Numbered from the stretch's first letter, positions 1 to 9,994 are shown. The stretch is DNA of 64,000 bases from Pseudomonas sp. MM213 (GCF_020423045.1 NZ_CP081943.1:310001-374000); one strand, 5' to 3'. Notes: generated by a model not told the origin, from the sequence alone. Program-made: numbers and translations.

Positions 1-822
1 ATGGCCTATGCCGACAACATCAAGATCGTTGGCCTGAGCCTGTCCAAGGATGTGGGCGGGGTGAGCGTGGGTTCGGACCTGAACATTCGTCACAACATGC
101 CGCTGGCGAGTATTCCGGCCGTTGTCAGCACTAACAGTCCGCTGGGCCTGGGCGCGGGTCTTGGCCTGTTGCCGGCGCGTACGGCTGCCACCGGCGTGGT
201 TTATGACACCCCGCAGAAGGGCGACAGCATGGCCGCCACCGGCGACACCTTGCACTGGACGCTCAACGGTCTGATGACGATTGCCAAAACGCCTGTATTC
301 GATTCGGCAACCCTGCTTGGCGAGTTGTATTACAGCAACCTGCTCAAGCTCGATAGCAAGAATGAGGCGCTCTATAAGGGCAAGGGTACCTACCACGGCA
401 TCGACGCGCCGACCCGGGACAACTGGGGCATCGCGGTCAACTTCACACCGACCTGGTACCAGGTGTTTCCCGGTGTCGACCTCAACGCGCCGATGTCCAT
501 CAACGTCGGTCTCGATGGCGTTTCACCGGTCTCCGGTGGCGGTGCCAAAGACACCGGTAACTACGCCATCGGTCTCGGGGCCGTTGTGTACAACAAATAC
601 TTTGTCGACCTGAAGTACGTGGACTCTTTCGGCAAGACCGACAAGTGCAATGTCAGTGGTGTGAGTACCGGCCCGACCGGAGGTGACGGCGCTGCGCCGA
701 ACGCCTTTAGCGGTAACGAAAACTACGCCTGTTTCGCCGGTGGCTACTCAGCCTTTTCCGGTGGTGGTGCAACGACTGAGGACCGTGGCGCCGTTTACCT
801 GACGATGAAAACCACTTTTTGA
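1..822 (+). CDS. DUF1302 family outer-membrane protein, C-terminal part
   Basis: The frame is open from the first base of the window and stops at TGA 820-822, so only the last 273 residues are seen. The start lies upstream; DUF1302 proteins are usually over 500 residues. The visible part is rich in alternating polar/aromatic segments and ends in KTTF, a terminal Phe as expected for an outer-membrane beta-barrel. DUF1302 genes are typically paired with DUF1329 genes, as here (41 bases to the next start), in clusters linked to hydrophobic compounds. A porin-like role for a lipid-like substrate is inference. The internal ATG at position 1 is not the true start. Confidence 0.8.
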   Translation: MAYADNIKIVGLSLSKDVGGVSVGSDLNIRHNMPLASIPAVVSTNSPLGLGAGLGLLPARTAATGVVYDTPQKGDSMAATGDTLHWTLNGLMTIAKTPVFDSATLLGELYYSNLLKLDSKNEALYKGKGTYHGIDAPTRDNWGIAVNFTPTWYQVFPGVDLNAPMSINVGLDGVSPVSGGGAKDTGNYAIGLGAVVYNKYFVDLKYVDSFGKTDKCNVSGVSTGPTGGDGAAPNAFSGNENYACFAGGYSAFSGGGATTEDRGAVYLTMKTTF

Positions 823-863
823 TTCAACACTGATTTGCTCAATGCAAGCAGGAGAATAACAAG

Positions 864-2222
864 ATGAAATTCGCAAAAACCGTGTTGGCCGCTTCGCTGG
901 CCATGGTCCTGGCCGCTCAGGCACAGGCCGCTGTTTCAACCCAGGACGCTGCCAAGTTGGGCAGTAGCCTGACCCTGGTGGGCGCCGAAAAGGCCGGGAA
1001 CGCTGATGGTTCCATCCCCGCCTACGACGGTGGCCTGACCACGCCGCCGGCCAGTTTCAAATCCGGTGACAGCATGCGCCCGGATCCGTATGCCAGTGAA
1101 AAACCGTTGCTGGTGATCGACGGCAAAAACGTCGATCAGTACAAGGGCATGCTCAGTGCTACCACGGTGGAACTGGCCAAGCGTTTCCCGACTTACCGTG
1201 TCGATGTATACCCGACCCACCGCACCGTTTCGCTGCCAAAAGCCATCCTCGATAACGGCGTGAAGAATGCCAGCGGCGCCAAGTCCCTCGAAGGCGGTCT
1301 GGCCATCGATAACGTGCTGCCGGGCGTACCGTTCCCGATCCCGCAATCGGGCAGCGAAGCGATGTGGAACTTCCTGCTGCGCTATCAAGGCGTGAGCATC
1401 AACTCCAAGTACGACTCCTGGAACGTTGACTCCGCCGGCGTGCCGAGCCTGGCCACCACCGGGCAGGCGTTCATCTCCTACCCGATCTACGAAAACCTGG
1501 CGCAGCCGATCAGCAGCGCCGACGTGTACTACCAGATGAAGCTGTCGTACACCGGCCCTGCGCGCCGGGCCGGTGAAGCGGTGATGCTCAAGGACGCCGC
1601 CAACCCGCTGCAGCAACCGCGCCGTGCCTGGCAGTACTTGCCGGGTCAACGTCGGGTCAAACTGGCACCGAACCTGGCTTACGACACGCCTAACCCAGGC
1701 ACCGCCGGCGCGGGCACCTACGACGATGTTTTCGTATTCAACGGTGCGCTGGACCGTTACGACTGGAAGCTGGTGGGCAAGCAGGAAATGATTGTGCCCT
1801 ACAACACCTACAAGCTGACCTACGCCCAGGATCCGAAGTCGCTGACCACCGCCAATCACCTGGCACCGGACTTCGTGCGCTGGGAAAAACACCGCGTCTG
1901 GGTGGTGGAGGGCAACCTCAAGGCCGGCTCCCGCCACATTTATCAGAAGCGCCGCTTCTACCTTGATGAAGACAGCTGGACCGCTCTGGCCTCGGATCAA
2001 TACGACGCTCGTGGTCAGTTGTACCGTGGCTCCTTCGCCTTCCTCAGCCAGAGCTACGACAAGCAGGTCCCGGATTCCACGCCCTTCATGATTTACGACC
2101 TGGTCGGTGGTTCCTACAACATCAACGGCGTGGTCGGGCCTTATGGCGGCATCAAGTACATCGATCCGCTTTCCAAGGCCCAATGGTCGTCGGAATCCCT
2201 GGCCGGCAGCGGCATTCGCTAA
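864..2222 (+). CDS. DUF1329 domain-containing periplasmic protein
   Basis: A 452-residue protein with an N-terminal signal peptide (about residues 1-22, ending AQAQA) and a ribosome site AGGAG at 850-854, nine bases before the ATG. The body matches the DUF1329 family, which has a LolA/LolB-like lipid-carrier fold; full family length. It follows the DUF1302 gene and precedes YCF48-like and MMPL transporter genes, the usual order in these clusters. A periplasmic carrier moving a hydrophobic molecule between the inner-membrane transporter and the outer-membrane barrel is a reasonable inference, not shown. The long open frame on the opposite strand (936-2261) is a GC-rich shadow. Confidence 0.85.
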   Translation: MKFAKTVLAASLAMVLAAQAQAAVSTQDAAKLGSSLTLVGAEKAGNADGSIPAYDGGLTTPPASFKSGDSMRPDPYASEKPLLVIDGKNVDQYKGMLSATTVELAKRFPTYRVDVYPTHRTVSLPKAILDNGVKNASGAKSLEGGLAIDNVLPGVPFPIPQSGSEAMWNFLLRYQGVSINSKYDSWNVDSAGVPSLATTGQAFISYPIYENLAQPISSADVYYQMKLSYTGPARRAGEAVMLKDAANPLQQPRRAWQYLPGQRRVKLAPNLAYDTPNPGTAGAGTYDDVFVFNGALDRYDWKLVGKQEMIVPYNTYKLTYAQDPKSLTTANHLAPDFVRWEKHRVWVVEGNLKAGSRHIYQKRRFYLDEDSWTALASDQYDARGQLYRGSFAFLSQSYDKQVPDSTPFMIYDLVGGSYNINGVVGPYGGIKYIDPLSKAQWSSESLAGSGIR

Positions 2223-2319
2223 GCCAACCGCAAAAAAGCGCCTACAAGGTCCACCGCTCACAAGGCGGTGGGCCGTGCGCCGACGGCGTGGGCGCCAGGT
2301 TTTCCGAAGAGGACGCGGT

Positions 2320-3396
2320 ATGTGTTCGTATAAGAATTATTTGCAGGTGGCGTTTGGCGTTGTGCTCGGCCTGTTGCAGGGCGTCACCGTCGCGGCTGAT
2401 TACGTCGATGTGCTGGACCTGCCCGCCAGAGTCAGTGCCTTGGCCATCAACAGTCCGTTGTCCGGCATGGCTCGCGCCGGTGAACGCGTGGTCGCCGTCG
2501 GCCAGCGTGGCCATATTCTGTTTTCCGATGATGCCGGCAAGCACTGGCAGCAGGCAGCGGTACCGGTCAGTGCCGATCTTACGGCGGTGAATTTTCCGAC
2601 CACCACCCAAGGGTGGGCGGTGGGCAACGACGGTGTGGTGCTGCACAGCAGCGACGCCGGCGCGACCTGGCAAAAGCAGCTCGATGGCCGCCAGATCGGC
2701 GCCTTGCTGGTCAAGCATTACACGGCGTTGGCCAGTGCCGAACCGGGCAATGAACAATGGCCGTTGCTGGTTGCCGAAGGCCAGCGGTTGATCGAGCAGG
2801 GCGCAGACAAACCGCTGCTCGACACATGGTTCGCCAACGACAAAGTCGGTTATGTGGTCGGCGTGTTCAACCTGATCCTGCGCACCGAGGACGGCGGCCA
2901 GAGCTGGACACCATTTCAGGATCGCACAGACAACCCGCAAGGTTTCCACCTCAACGCCATCGCTTCCACCGGCGACGCGTTGTACATCGCCGGCGAACAA
3001 GGCCTGTTGCTCAAATGGGATGACCACACCCAACGCTTCAGCGCCGTGCCGACGCCGTATCAAGGCAGCTTTTTCGGCGTGCTCGGCAAGCCTGGCGAAG
3101 CGCTCGTCTATGGCCTGCGCGGCAACGTCCTGCGCAGCACCGATGGCGGCCATAACTGGGCGGCACTCGACACCGGCCTGCACGTCAGCATCACCGCTGG
3201 CCTGATCGGTGCCCGTGGCGACTACCGTCTGTTCACCCAGGGTGGGCAGATGCTGGTCAGCCAGGGCACGGGCGCGCAATTGCACCTGTTGCGCCAACCG
3301 GTGCCGACCCCGATCGCCGGTGTTACCCAGTCCGCTGCTGGTGCGTTGGTGGTCGCGGGCAGCCGTGGCGCCCAGACGCTAGCCCTCGAACCCTAA
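2320..3396 (+). CDS. YCF48/BNR-repeat protein (photosystem II stability factor-like)
   Basis: A 358-residue protein. The ATG at 2320 is preferred over upstream in-frame starts because a GAAGAGG site lies just before it and the following residues form a signal peptide or anchor (hydrophobic segment about 9-25, ending in TVAA). Repeated Asp-box motifs (SDDAGKHW, SSDAGATW, TEDGGQSW, STDGGHNW) mark a beta-propeller of the YCF48/BNR type. In proteobacteria such proteins sit next to MMPL transporters, as here (16 bases upstream of one), and are probably periplasmic partners of the transporter. No link to photosynthesis is implied. Confidence 0.85.
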   Translation: MCSYKNYLQVAFGVVLGLLQGVTVAADYVDVLDLPARVSALAINSPLSGMARAGERVVAVGQRGHILFSDDAGKHWQQAAVPVSADLTAVNFPTTTQGWAVGNDGVVLHSSDAGATWQKQLDGRQIGALLVKHYTALASAEPGNEQWPLLVAEGQRLIEQGADKPLLDTWFANDKVGYVVGVFNLILRTEDGGQSWTPFQDRTDNPQGFHLNAIASTGDALYIAGEQGLLLKWDDHTQRFSAVPTPYQGSFFGVLGKPGEALVYGLRGNVLRSTDGGHNWAALDTGLHVSITAGLIGARGDYRLFTQGGQMLVSQGTGAQLHLLRQPVPTPIAGVTQSAAGALVVAGSRGAQTLALEP

Positions 3397-3412
3397 GAGC
3401 GAGAACCCAGAC

Positions 3413-5932
3413 ATGGGCAATATCAAACAAGACGCCATGCCGGTAATCCGCGACCTGCGGGATTTCGACCAGCACTCCGGCAACCTCCTCGAACGGTGGG
3501 TGTTCAACTATCGGCCGCTGTTCATGCTGCTGATGGCAATGGCCACCGTGGTGCTGGGTTTCATGGCCGTGACACGCCTGGAGCTGCGCCCAAGCTTCGA
3601 AAAAATGATTCCGCAGAGCCAGCCGTACATCCAGAATTTCCTGGAGAACCGTCAGTCGCTGCGTGGCCTGGGCAACTCGGTGCGCGTGGTGGTCGAGAAC
3701 ACCCAGGGTGATATTTTCGACCCCGCTTACCTCGACGTACTCAAGCAGGTCAACGACCAGCTGTTCCTTACCGACGGCGTCGACCGCGCGTGGATGAAAT
3801 CCCTGTGGAGCCCGGCGGTGCGTTGGACCGAAGTCACCGAGGATGGTTTCCAGGGTGGCCCGGTGATGCCCGATACCTATTCCGGCCAGCCTGAACAAAT
3901 CGAGCAACTGCGCCAGAACATCTCCCGCGCCGGTCTGGTCGGCAGCCTGGTGGCCAGCGACTTCAAATCGAGCATGCTGATCGTGCCGCTGCTGGACAAA
4001 GCCGCCGCCGGTGGTCAGCCCATCAACTATCACGCGTTCTCGCAGATGCTCGAAGAGCAGTTGCGCGACAAGATCGAATTCGCCGGCGACAGCGCGGCGC
4101 GCAAATCCGGGGAAGAGGGCAAGGGCCAATACAAGGTTCGGGTCATCGGCTTCGCCAAACTGATGGGCGACCTGATCGATGGCCTGATTCAGGTGATGAT
4201 GTTTTTCGGCCTGGCGGTCATCACTTCGCTGGCGATCATCTATGCCTACACCCGTTGTGTGCGCAGCACGTTGCTGGTGGTCGGCTGCTCGCTGATTGCG
4301 GTGGTCTGGCAACTGGGTATCGTCGCCTGGCTCGGTTATGCCATCGACCCGTACTCGGTGCTGGTGCCGTTTTTGATCTTCGCCATTGGTGTGTCCCACG
4401 CCGCACAGAAGATGAACGGCATCATGCAGGACATCGCCCGAGGCACTCACAAGTTGATCGCCGCGCGCTATACCTTCCGCCGCCTGTTCATTGCCGGCGT
4501 CACCGCGTTGCTGGCCGACGCCGTGGGTTTCGCGGTGCTGATGCTGATCGACATTCCGGTGATCCAGGACCTGGCGATCACCGCCAGCATCGGCGTCGCG
4601 GTGCTGATCTTCACCTCGCTGTTGCTGATGCCGGTGGCACTGTCCTATGTCGGTGTTGGTGCCAAGGCTGCCGAACGCGCGTTGAAAATCGACACCCGCG
4701 CCGAACACCACAAGGGCTTTGGCAAACTCTGGGACCTGCTCGACCGCTTCACCACCGCCAAGTGGGCGACCGGCGCAGTATTGGTCGCCGTGTTGATGGG
4801 CATCGGCGGCTTCATGGTCAGTCTCAACCTGAAGATCGGCGATCTGGAAAGCGGTGCGCCGGAGCTGCGTGCCGACTCGCGCTACAACCGCGACAACGCC
4901 TACATCACCCAGCATTACGCGCTGTCCAGCGACCTGTTTGCGGTGATGATCAAGACTGCGCCGGAAGGCTGCCTGAACTACAAGACGTTGGTTCTTGCCG
5001 ATCGTTTGGCCTGGGAGCTGCAACAGTATCCAGGCGTGCAGGCGACGACCTCGCTGGTCAACGCCGTGCGGCAGATCACTGCTGGCACCTATGAAGGCAA
5101 CCCCAAGCTCAACAGCATCCAGCGCAACCAGGACGTGCTCAACTACGCCGCGCAGCAGGCTTCGGTCAACTCGCCTGAGCTGTTCAACAACAACTGCTCG
5201 CTGATGCCGGTGATCACGTTCCTCAAGGATCACAAGGCTGAAACGCTGGATGCGGTGGTGGCGATTGCCGACAAGTTCGCCAAGGAAAACAGCACCGAAG
5301 ATCGTCAGTTTCTGTTGGCGGCCGGCAGCGCGGGCATCGAAGCAGCGACCAACATCGTCGTGCGCGAAGCCAATCGCACCATGTTGCTTTACGTCTACGC
5401 GGCAGTGACGCTGTTTTGCCTGATCACCTTCCGCAGCTGGCGCGCCACGCTGGTGGCGCTGTTGCCACTGGTACTGACCTCGATCCTCTGCGAAGCGCTG
5501 ATGGTCGCCATGGGGATCGGCGTAAAGGTTGCGACCTTGCCGGTGATCGCCCTCGGCGTGGGCATCGGTGTTGACTACGCCTTGTACCTGCTCAGCGTGC
5601 AACTGCACTTCCAGCGCCAGGGCTTGCCGCTGTCCCAGGCCTACCGCAATGCGGTGTCCTTCACCGGCCGGGTGGTCGGGCTGGTGGGCATCACCCTGGC
5701 GGCTGGCGTGGTGTGTTGGGTCTGGTCGCCGATCAAGTTCCAGGCCGACATGGGCATCCTGCTGACCTTCATGTTCCTGTGGAACATGCTGGGTGCGCTG
5801 GTGCTGATTCCTGCCCTGTCTTATTTCCTGTTGCGCGAACGGGCGCTGGCGCCCGGCCCTGTTGCGCAAGCCGACAACACCGAAATCTCTCAACGTCCGG
5901 GCATGCCTCATGCCCTGACCACTTCCGAGTAA
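3413..5932 (+). CDS. MMPL/RND-superfamily transporter
   Basis: An 839-residue inner-membrane protein with the RND layout: a first membrane helix at about 36-58, a large periplasmic domain, a helix bundle at about 255-420, a repeat of this pattern in the second half, and a final bundle at about 660-815. The family (MMPL/HAE-type, sterol-sensing-domain relatives) exports lipids and hydrophobic molecules using the proton gradient. Its neighbours (DUF1302, DUF1329 and YCF48-like upstream; acyl-CoA dehydrogenase 7 bases downstream) suggest one transcript and a fatty, terpenoid or sterol-like substrate. The substrate cannot be read from sequence. Confidence 0.9.
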   Translation: MGNIKQDAMPVIRDLRDFDQHSGNLLERWVFNYRPLFMLLMAMATVVLGFMAVTRLELRPSFEKMIPQSQPYIQNFLENRQSLRGLGNSVRVVVENTQGDIFDPAYLDVLKQVNDQLFLTDGVDRAWMKSLWSPAVRWTEVTEDGFQGGPVMPDTYSGQPEQIEQLRQNISRAGLVGSLVASDFKSSMLIVPLLDKAAAGGQPINYHAFSQMLEEQLRDKIEFAGDSAARKSGEEGKGQYKVRVIGFAKLMGDLIDGLIQVMMFFGLAVITSLAIIYAYTRCVRSTLLVVGCSLIAVVWQLGIVAWLGYAIDPYSVLVPFLIFAIGVSHAAQKMNGIMQDIARGTHKLIAARYTFRRLFIAGVTALLADAVGFAVLMLIDIPVIQDLAITASIGVAVLIFTSLLLMPVALSYVGVGAKAAERALKIDTRAEHHKGFGKLWDLLDRFTTAKWATGAVLVAVLMGIGGFMVSLNLKIGDLESGAPELRADSRYNRDNAYITQHYALSSDLFAVMIKTAPEGCLNYKTLVLADRLAWELQQYPGVQATTSLVNAVRQITAGTYEGNPKLNSIQRNQDVLNYAAQQASVNSPELFNNNCSLMPVITFLKDHKAETLDAVVAIADKFAKENSTEDRQFLLAAGSAGIEAATNIVVREANRTMLLYVYAAVTLFCLITFRSWRATLVALLPLVLTSILCEALMVAMGIGVKVATLPVIALGVGIGVDYALYLLSVQLHFQRQGLPLSQAYRNAVSFTGRVVGLVGITLAAGVVCWVWSPIKFQADMGILLTFMFLWNMLGALVLIPALSYFLLRERALAPGPVAQADNTEISQRPGMPHALTTSE

Positions 5933-5939
5933 GCCAACG

Positions 5940-7718
5940 ATGTCTGATTACAAAGCTCCTTTGCGTGACATGCACTTCGTACTCAACGAGGTTTTCCAGG
6001 TGTCCCGGTTGTGGGCCAAATTGCCTGGCCTGGCCGAGGTAATCGATGAAGAAACGGCCGCCGCGATCCTCGAAGAAGCCGGCAAGATCAGCGCCGAAGT
6101 GATTGCACCGCTGAACCGCAGCAGCGATGAACAAGGCTGCACCTGGAGCAATGGCTCGGTGACGGCACCGGATGGTTTTGCCGCCGCCTACAAGGCTTTT
6201 GCCGAAGGTGGCTGGGTGGGCGTAGGTGGCGATCCACGGTTCGGTGGCATGGGCATGCCCAAGGCCATTTCGGCCCAGGTCGAAGAGATGGTCAATTCGG
6301 CCAGCCTGTCCTTCGGCCTGTACCCGATGCTGACGGCCGGCGCGTGCCTGTCGATCAATGCTCACGCCAGCGAAGCACTGAAAGCCACCTACTTGCCGAA
6401 CCTGTACGACGGCACCTGGACCGGCTCGATGTGCCTGACCGAAGCGCATGCCGGCACAGACCTGGGCCTGATTCGCACCCGTGCCGAACCTCAGGCCGAC
6501 GGCAGTTTCAAGATCAGCGGCAGCAAGATATTCATCACCGGCGGTGAGCACGACCTGACCGAAAACATCATTCACCTGGTTCTGGCGCGCTTGCCGGATG
6601 CACCGGCGGGACCGAAAGGCATTTCGCTGTTCCTGGTGCCCAAGGTGCTGGTCAATGCCGATGGCTCGCTGGGCGAGCGCAACTCGCTGTCCTGTGGTTC
6701 CATCGAGCACAAGATGGGCATCAAGGCCTCCGCCACGTGCGTGATGAACTTTGACGGCGCCACCGGCTGGATCGTCGACGCACCGAACAAAGGGTTGGCG
6801 GCGATGTTCACCATGATGAATTACGAACGTCTGGGCGTGGGTATTCAGGGCCTGGCGCAAGGCGAACGCTCGTACCAGAACGCCGTCGAATACGCCCGTG
6901 ACCGCCTGCAAAGCCGTTCGCCGAGGGGCGCGCAGAACAAGGACAAAGCCGCCGATCCGATCATCGTTCACCCGGATGTACGACGGATGCTGTTGACCAT
7001 GAAGGCCTTGAACGAAGGCGGGCGGGCGTTTTCCAGCTACGTGGCCCTGCAGCTGGATACCGCCAAGTACAGCGAAGACGAGTCAATCAGCAGCCGCGCC
7101 CAGGAACTGGTGTCGCTTCTGACCCCTGTGGCCAAGGCGTTCCTCACCGACATGGGGCTGGAAACCACCGTGCATGGCCAGCAAGCCTTCGGCGGCCATG
7201 GCTACATCCGCGAATGGGGCCAGGAGCAATTGGTTCGCGATGTGCGCATCACCCAGATCTACGAAGGCACCAACGGTATCCAGTCACTGGACCTGGCCGG
7301 GCGCAAAATCGTCGGCAGCGGCGGGGCGCTCTACCGGCTGTTCGCTTCGGAAATCCGCAACTTTACCGCCAATGCCTGCGCTGACCTCGGCGAGTTCACC
7401 AGACCGTTGAACGCCGCCGTCGACACCCTCGACGAACTGACCGCATGGTTGCTGGACCGAGCCCAGAACAACCCGAATGAAATCGGCGCGGCTTCGGTCG
7501 AATACCTGCACGTGTTCGGCTACACCGCGTACGCCTACATGTGGGCGCGAATGGCCAAAGCGGCCATGAGCACGCATTCCAAGGACGCGTTCTATGTCAG
7601 CAAACTGGCCACTGCACGCTTCTACTTCGCCCGTCTGCTGCCACGTATCCACTCGTTGAGCGCGTCGGCCAAGGCTGGCAGCGAATGCCTCTATAAATTG
7701 GATGCAGAGCAGTTCTGA
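5940..7718 (+). CDS. acyl-CoA dehydrogenase with PF12806-type C-terminal domain
   Basis: A 592-residue flavoprotein: N-terminal and middle acyl-CoA dehydrogenase domains (about 40-280), the helical C-terminal domain containing QIYEGTNGIQSLDL near residue 440 with the catalytic Glu, and the extra C-terminal segment of the 600-residue subfamily. It oxidises an acyl-CoA to the 2-enoyl-CoA, passing electrons to ETF. It starts 7 bases after the transporter stop and 32 bases before the CoA ligase, so activation and first oxidation of the same acid are encoded together. Chain length or substrate is not determined. Confidence 0.93.
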   Translation: MSDYKAPLRDMHFVLNEVFQVSRLWAKLPGLAEVIDEETAAAILEEAGKISAEVIAPLNRSSDEQGCTWSNGSVTAPDGFAAAYKAFAEGGWVGVGGDPRFGGMGMPKAISAQVEEMVNSASLSFGLYPMLTAGACLSINAHASEALKATYLPNLYDGTWTGSMCLTEAHAGTDLGLIRTRAEPQADGSFKISGSKIFITGGEHDLTENIIHLVLARLPDAPAGPKGISLFLVPKVLVNADGSLGERNSLSCGSIEHKMGIKASATCVMNFDGATGWIVDAPNKGLAAMFTMMNYERLGVGIQGLAQGERSYQNAVEYARDRLQSRSPRGAQNKDKAADPIIVHPDVRRMLLTMKALNEGGRAFSSYVALQLDTAKYSEDESISSRAQELVSLLTPVAKAFLTDMGLETTVHGQQAFGGHGYIREWGQEQLVRDVRITQIYEGTNGIQSLDLAGRKIVGSGGALYRLFASEIRNFTANACADLGEFTRPLNAAVDTLDELTAWLLDRAQNNPNEIGAASVEYLHVFGYTAYAYMWARMAKAAMSTHSKDAFYVSKLATARFYFARLLPRIHSLSASAKAGSECLYKLDAEQF

Positions 7719-7750
7719 GCTCACGTAAAAAAGGACCGGGAACCACAACC

Positions 7751-9394
7751 ATGATGGCGACAAAAATAATTCCGCCCGCCGACGGCGCCTACGCCTATCC
7801 CTTGCTGATCAAGCAATTGTTGTTGTCCGGCGTGCGCTACGAGCCGGGCCGGGAAATCGTGTATGCCGACAAGCTGCGCTACAGCTACCAGACGCTCAAC
7901 CAGCGGATACGCAAGCTGGCCAACGCCTTGACCGCTGCCGGCGTCAAGGCCGGGGACACGGTGGCCCTGCTTGACTGGGATAGCCATCGCTACCTGGAAT
8001 GTTTCTTTGCCGTGCCGATGATCGGCGCGGTGCTGCACACCGTGAACATTCGTCTTTCGCCGGATCAGGTGCTCTTCACCATGAACCATGCCGAGGACGA
8101 CCTGGTGCTCGTGCATGACGATTTCCTGCCTCTGGTTGAACAGATTCAGGGTCAGCTCAACACCGTCAAAGGTTACTTGCAGCTTACGGACGACACAGCC
8201 ACTCCCACGTCGCTGCCGGTGCTGGGGGAATATGAAAACCTGTTGGCCGGGGCCGCAGACCAGTACGACTTTCCCGATTTCGATGAAAACTCGGTGGCGA
8301 CCCTTTTCTACACCACGGGCACTACCGGCGACCCTAAAGGCGTGTATTTCACCCACCGCCAATTGGTCTTGCACACCTTGAATGCCGTGGGCACTTTGGG
8401 CGTCTACCAGGGGTTGCCGCTGCTGCGCTCCGATGATGTCTACATGCCGATCACACCGATGTTTCACGTGCACGCCTGGGGTGTGCCCTATGTCGCCACC
8501 CTGATGGGCATCAAGCAGGTCTACCCCGGCCGCTACGAGCCCAACAGCCTGGTCAGGCTGTATCGAGAGGAGAAGGTCACGTTCTCCCACTGTGTGCCGA
8601 CCATTCTGCAAATGATCCTGAACTGCGAGGAAGCGCAGCGGACTCGTTTTGATGGCTGGAAAATGCTCCTGGGCGGCAGCGCGCTGACCTTGGGCATCGC
8701 CAGTGAAGCGAGTGCCAAAGGTATTCAGGTACACAGCGGTTACGGCATGTCGGAAACCTGCCCGTTGCTGTGCCTGACTTACCTGCGCGACGAAGACCTC
8801 GCACAATCCACGCAAGCCCAACTGGCGATCCGCATCAAGACTGGCACAACCGTGCCGATGGTCGACCTGAAAATCATCGATGCCAATGGCAATGACGTTG
8901 CCCATGACGGAGAGTCCCTGGGCGAGATCGTGGTGCGCGCGCCTTGGTTGACCCAAGGCTATTTGAAGGAGCCCGAAAAGGGGGCAGAGCTTTGGCACAA
9001 CGGCTGGCTGCACACCGGCGACATGGCCTCCATTGACCCTTTGGGAGGGGTGGAAATCAAAGATCGAATCAAGGATGTGATCAAGACGGGCGGGGAGTGG
9101 ATCAGCTCCCTGGAACTGGAAAGCCTGATCAGCGAACACCCGGCCGTCATGTCAGTCGCGGTCGTGGGCATTGCGGACGAGCAATGGGGCGAACGGCCAA
9201 TGGCGCTGGTGGTGTGCGAGCCTGGGCAATACCTCGACCGCAAGATGCTGGAGGTGCACCTGCAAGGGTTTGTCGAGCGTGGCCGTATCAATAAATGGGC
9301 GATCCCCAAGCGGTTCAGGTTCGTCGCCGAGATCCCTAAAACCAGCGTCGGGAAGATTAACAAGAAGCTCATCCGGGAAAGCGAATCGAGCTGA
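7751..9394 (+). CDS. fatty-acid--CoA ligase (AMP-forming, AlkK-like)
   Basis: A 547-residue adenylate-forming enzyme. The P-loop-like motif FYTTGTTGDPKG lies near residue 188, YGMSETCP near 330, GWLHTGD near 418, and the C-terminal catalytic Lys is in KTSVGKINKK close to the end. It activates a carboxylic acid to its CoA thioester; the family resembles medium-chain ligases such as AlkK. ATG codons occur at 7751 and 7754; either could be used. It is the last gene of the cluster, followed by a strong terminator at 9464-9497. Confidence 0.92.
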   Translation: MMATKIIPPADGAYAYPLLIKQLLLSGVRYEPGREIVYADKLRYSYQTLNQRIRKLANALTAAGVKAGDTVALLDWDSHRYLECFFAVPMIGAVLHTVNIRLSPDQVLFTMNHAEDDLVLVHDDFLPLVEQIQGQLNTVKGYLQLTDDTATPTSLPVLGEYENLLAGAADQYDFPDFDENSVATLFYTTGTTGDPKGVYFTHRQLVLHTLNAVGTLGVYQGLPLLRSDDVYMPITPMFHVHAWGVPYVATLMGIKQVYPGRYEPNSLVRLYREEKVTFSHCVPTILQMILNCEEAQRTRFDGWKMLLGGSALTLGIASEASAKGIQVHSGYGMSETCPLLCLTYLRDEDLAQSTQAQLAIRIKTGTTVPMVDLKIIDANGNDVAHDGESLGEIVVRAPWLTQGYLKEPEKGAELWHNGWLHTGDMASIDPLGGVEIKDRIKDVIKTGGEWISSLELESLISEHPAVMSVAVVGIADEQWGERPMALVVCEPGQYLDRKMLEVHLQGFVERGRINKWAIPKRFRFVAEIPKTSVGKINKKLIRESESS

Positions 9395-9463
9395 AAGGCG
9401 CGGCGGATGCTACGTCAACCCTGACCACTGATCGCGAGGTCCGCTGTTTCATATCCGTCAAAG

Positions 9464-9497
9464 GGGATCATGCATCCAGATGCTTGATCCCTTTTTT
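9464..9497 (+). terminator. rho-independent terminator after the ligase gene
   Basis: A 13-pair stem with one mismatch (GGGATCATGCATC with GATGCTTGATCCC) is followed by six T at 9492-9497. It lies 70 bases after the ligase stop and closes the 1-9394 gene cluster. Confidence 0.85.
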
Positions 9498-9551
9498 CGT
9501 TTCAGGTCTGCGTAAACGTCGCGGCGATGTCGTTGAGTCTGTCGCAATAAC

Positions 9552-9761
9552 TCAGGGCAAGTAGCCAGCAGCCTGGACGAGGTGGCTGTCCTGCCCGGCA
9601 ACGATGAGGTGCATTGGCACATGGGGTTGCTCATCAACAACGGAAGTGACCTCAAACCCACCCACTACGAGCGGCTGTCGCTCACACATTTCGGTCGACT
9701 CTCCCGCCAGTTTTTTCGCCATTTTCGCGTGGTTCGCTGCGATTTCGTTGAGAGTTGACAC
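9552..9761 (-). CDS. small hypothetical protein, 69 residues
   Basis: A minus-strand frame with a GTG start at 9761 and a good ribosome site (CGGAGATG) about 8 bases upstream. The product is a mixed acidic/hydrophobic protein starting STLNEIAANHAKMAKKLAGE. No domain is recognised. Support is the ribosome site, plausible composition and the lack of a competing gene in this 600-base gap. It could still be spurious. Confidence 0.4.
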   Translation of the reverse strand: MSTLNEIAANHAKMAKKLAGESTEMCERQPLVVGGFEVTSVVDEQPHVPMHLIVAGQDSHLVQAAGYLP

Positions 9762-9994
9762 GTTACATCTCCGGGTAAAAGACCCAGCGCATGGCTGGCG
9801 TCCAAAATATTGATTTGATGGTTGTCGCGTCAGAATTACGTCGTTTCCGGGCGATTACGACCGGCGATTGCAATCCCTGCGCCAGAGGCTGTGGCAATTC
9901 TTTGTCGCGTCTACATTAGCGACGAATGGTGACATTTGGATGTGCTTGAATCGGGCGTAAACTGGCAGTGCTACTTCATCAGGAGGAGCCGGAG

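Noticed and set aside
936..2261. A 441-residue minus-strand frame opposite the DUF1329 gene
   Set aside because: Shadow of a well supported gene with signal peptide and ribosome site on the plus strand.
3323..5911. An 862-residue open frame on the minus strand opposite the MMPL transporter
   Set aside because: It mirrors the transporter gene, has a composition typical of the antisense of GC-rich coding DNA (many His, Gln, Arg, Val), no ribosome site and no recognisable domain.
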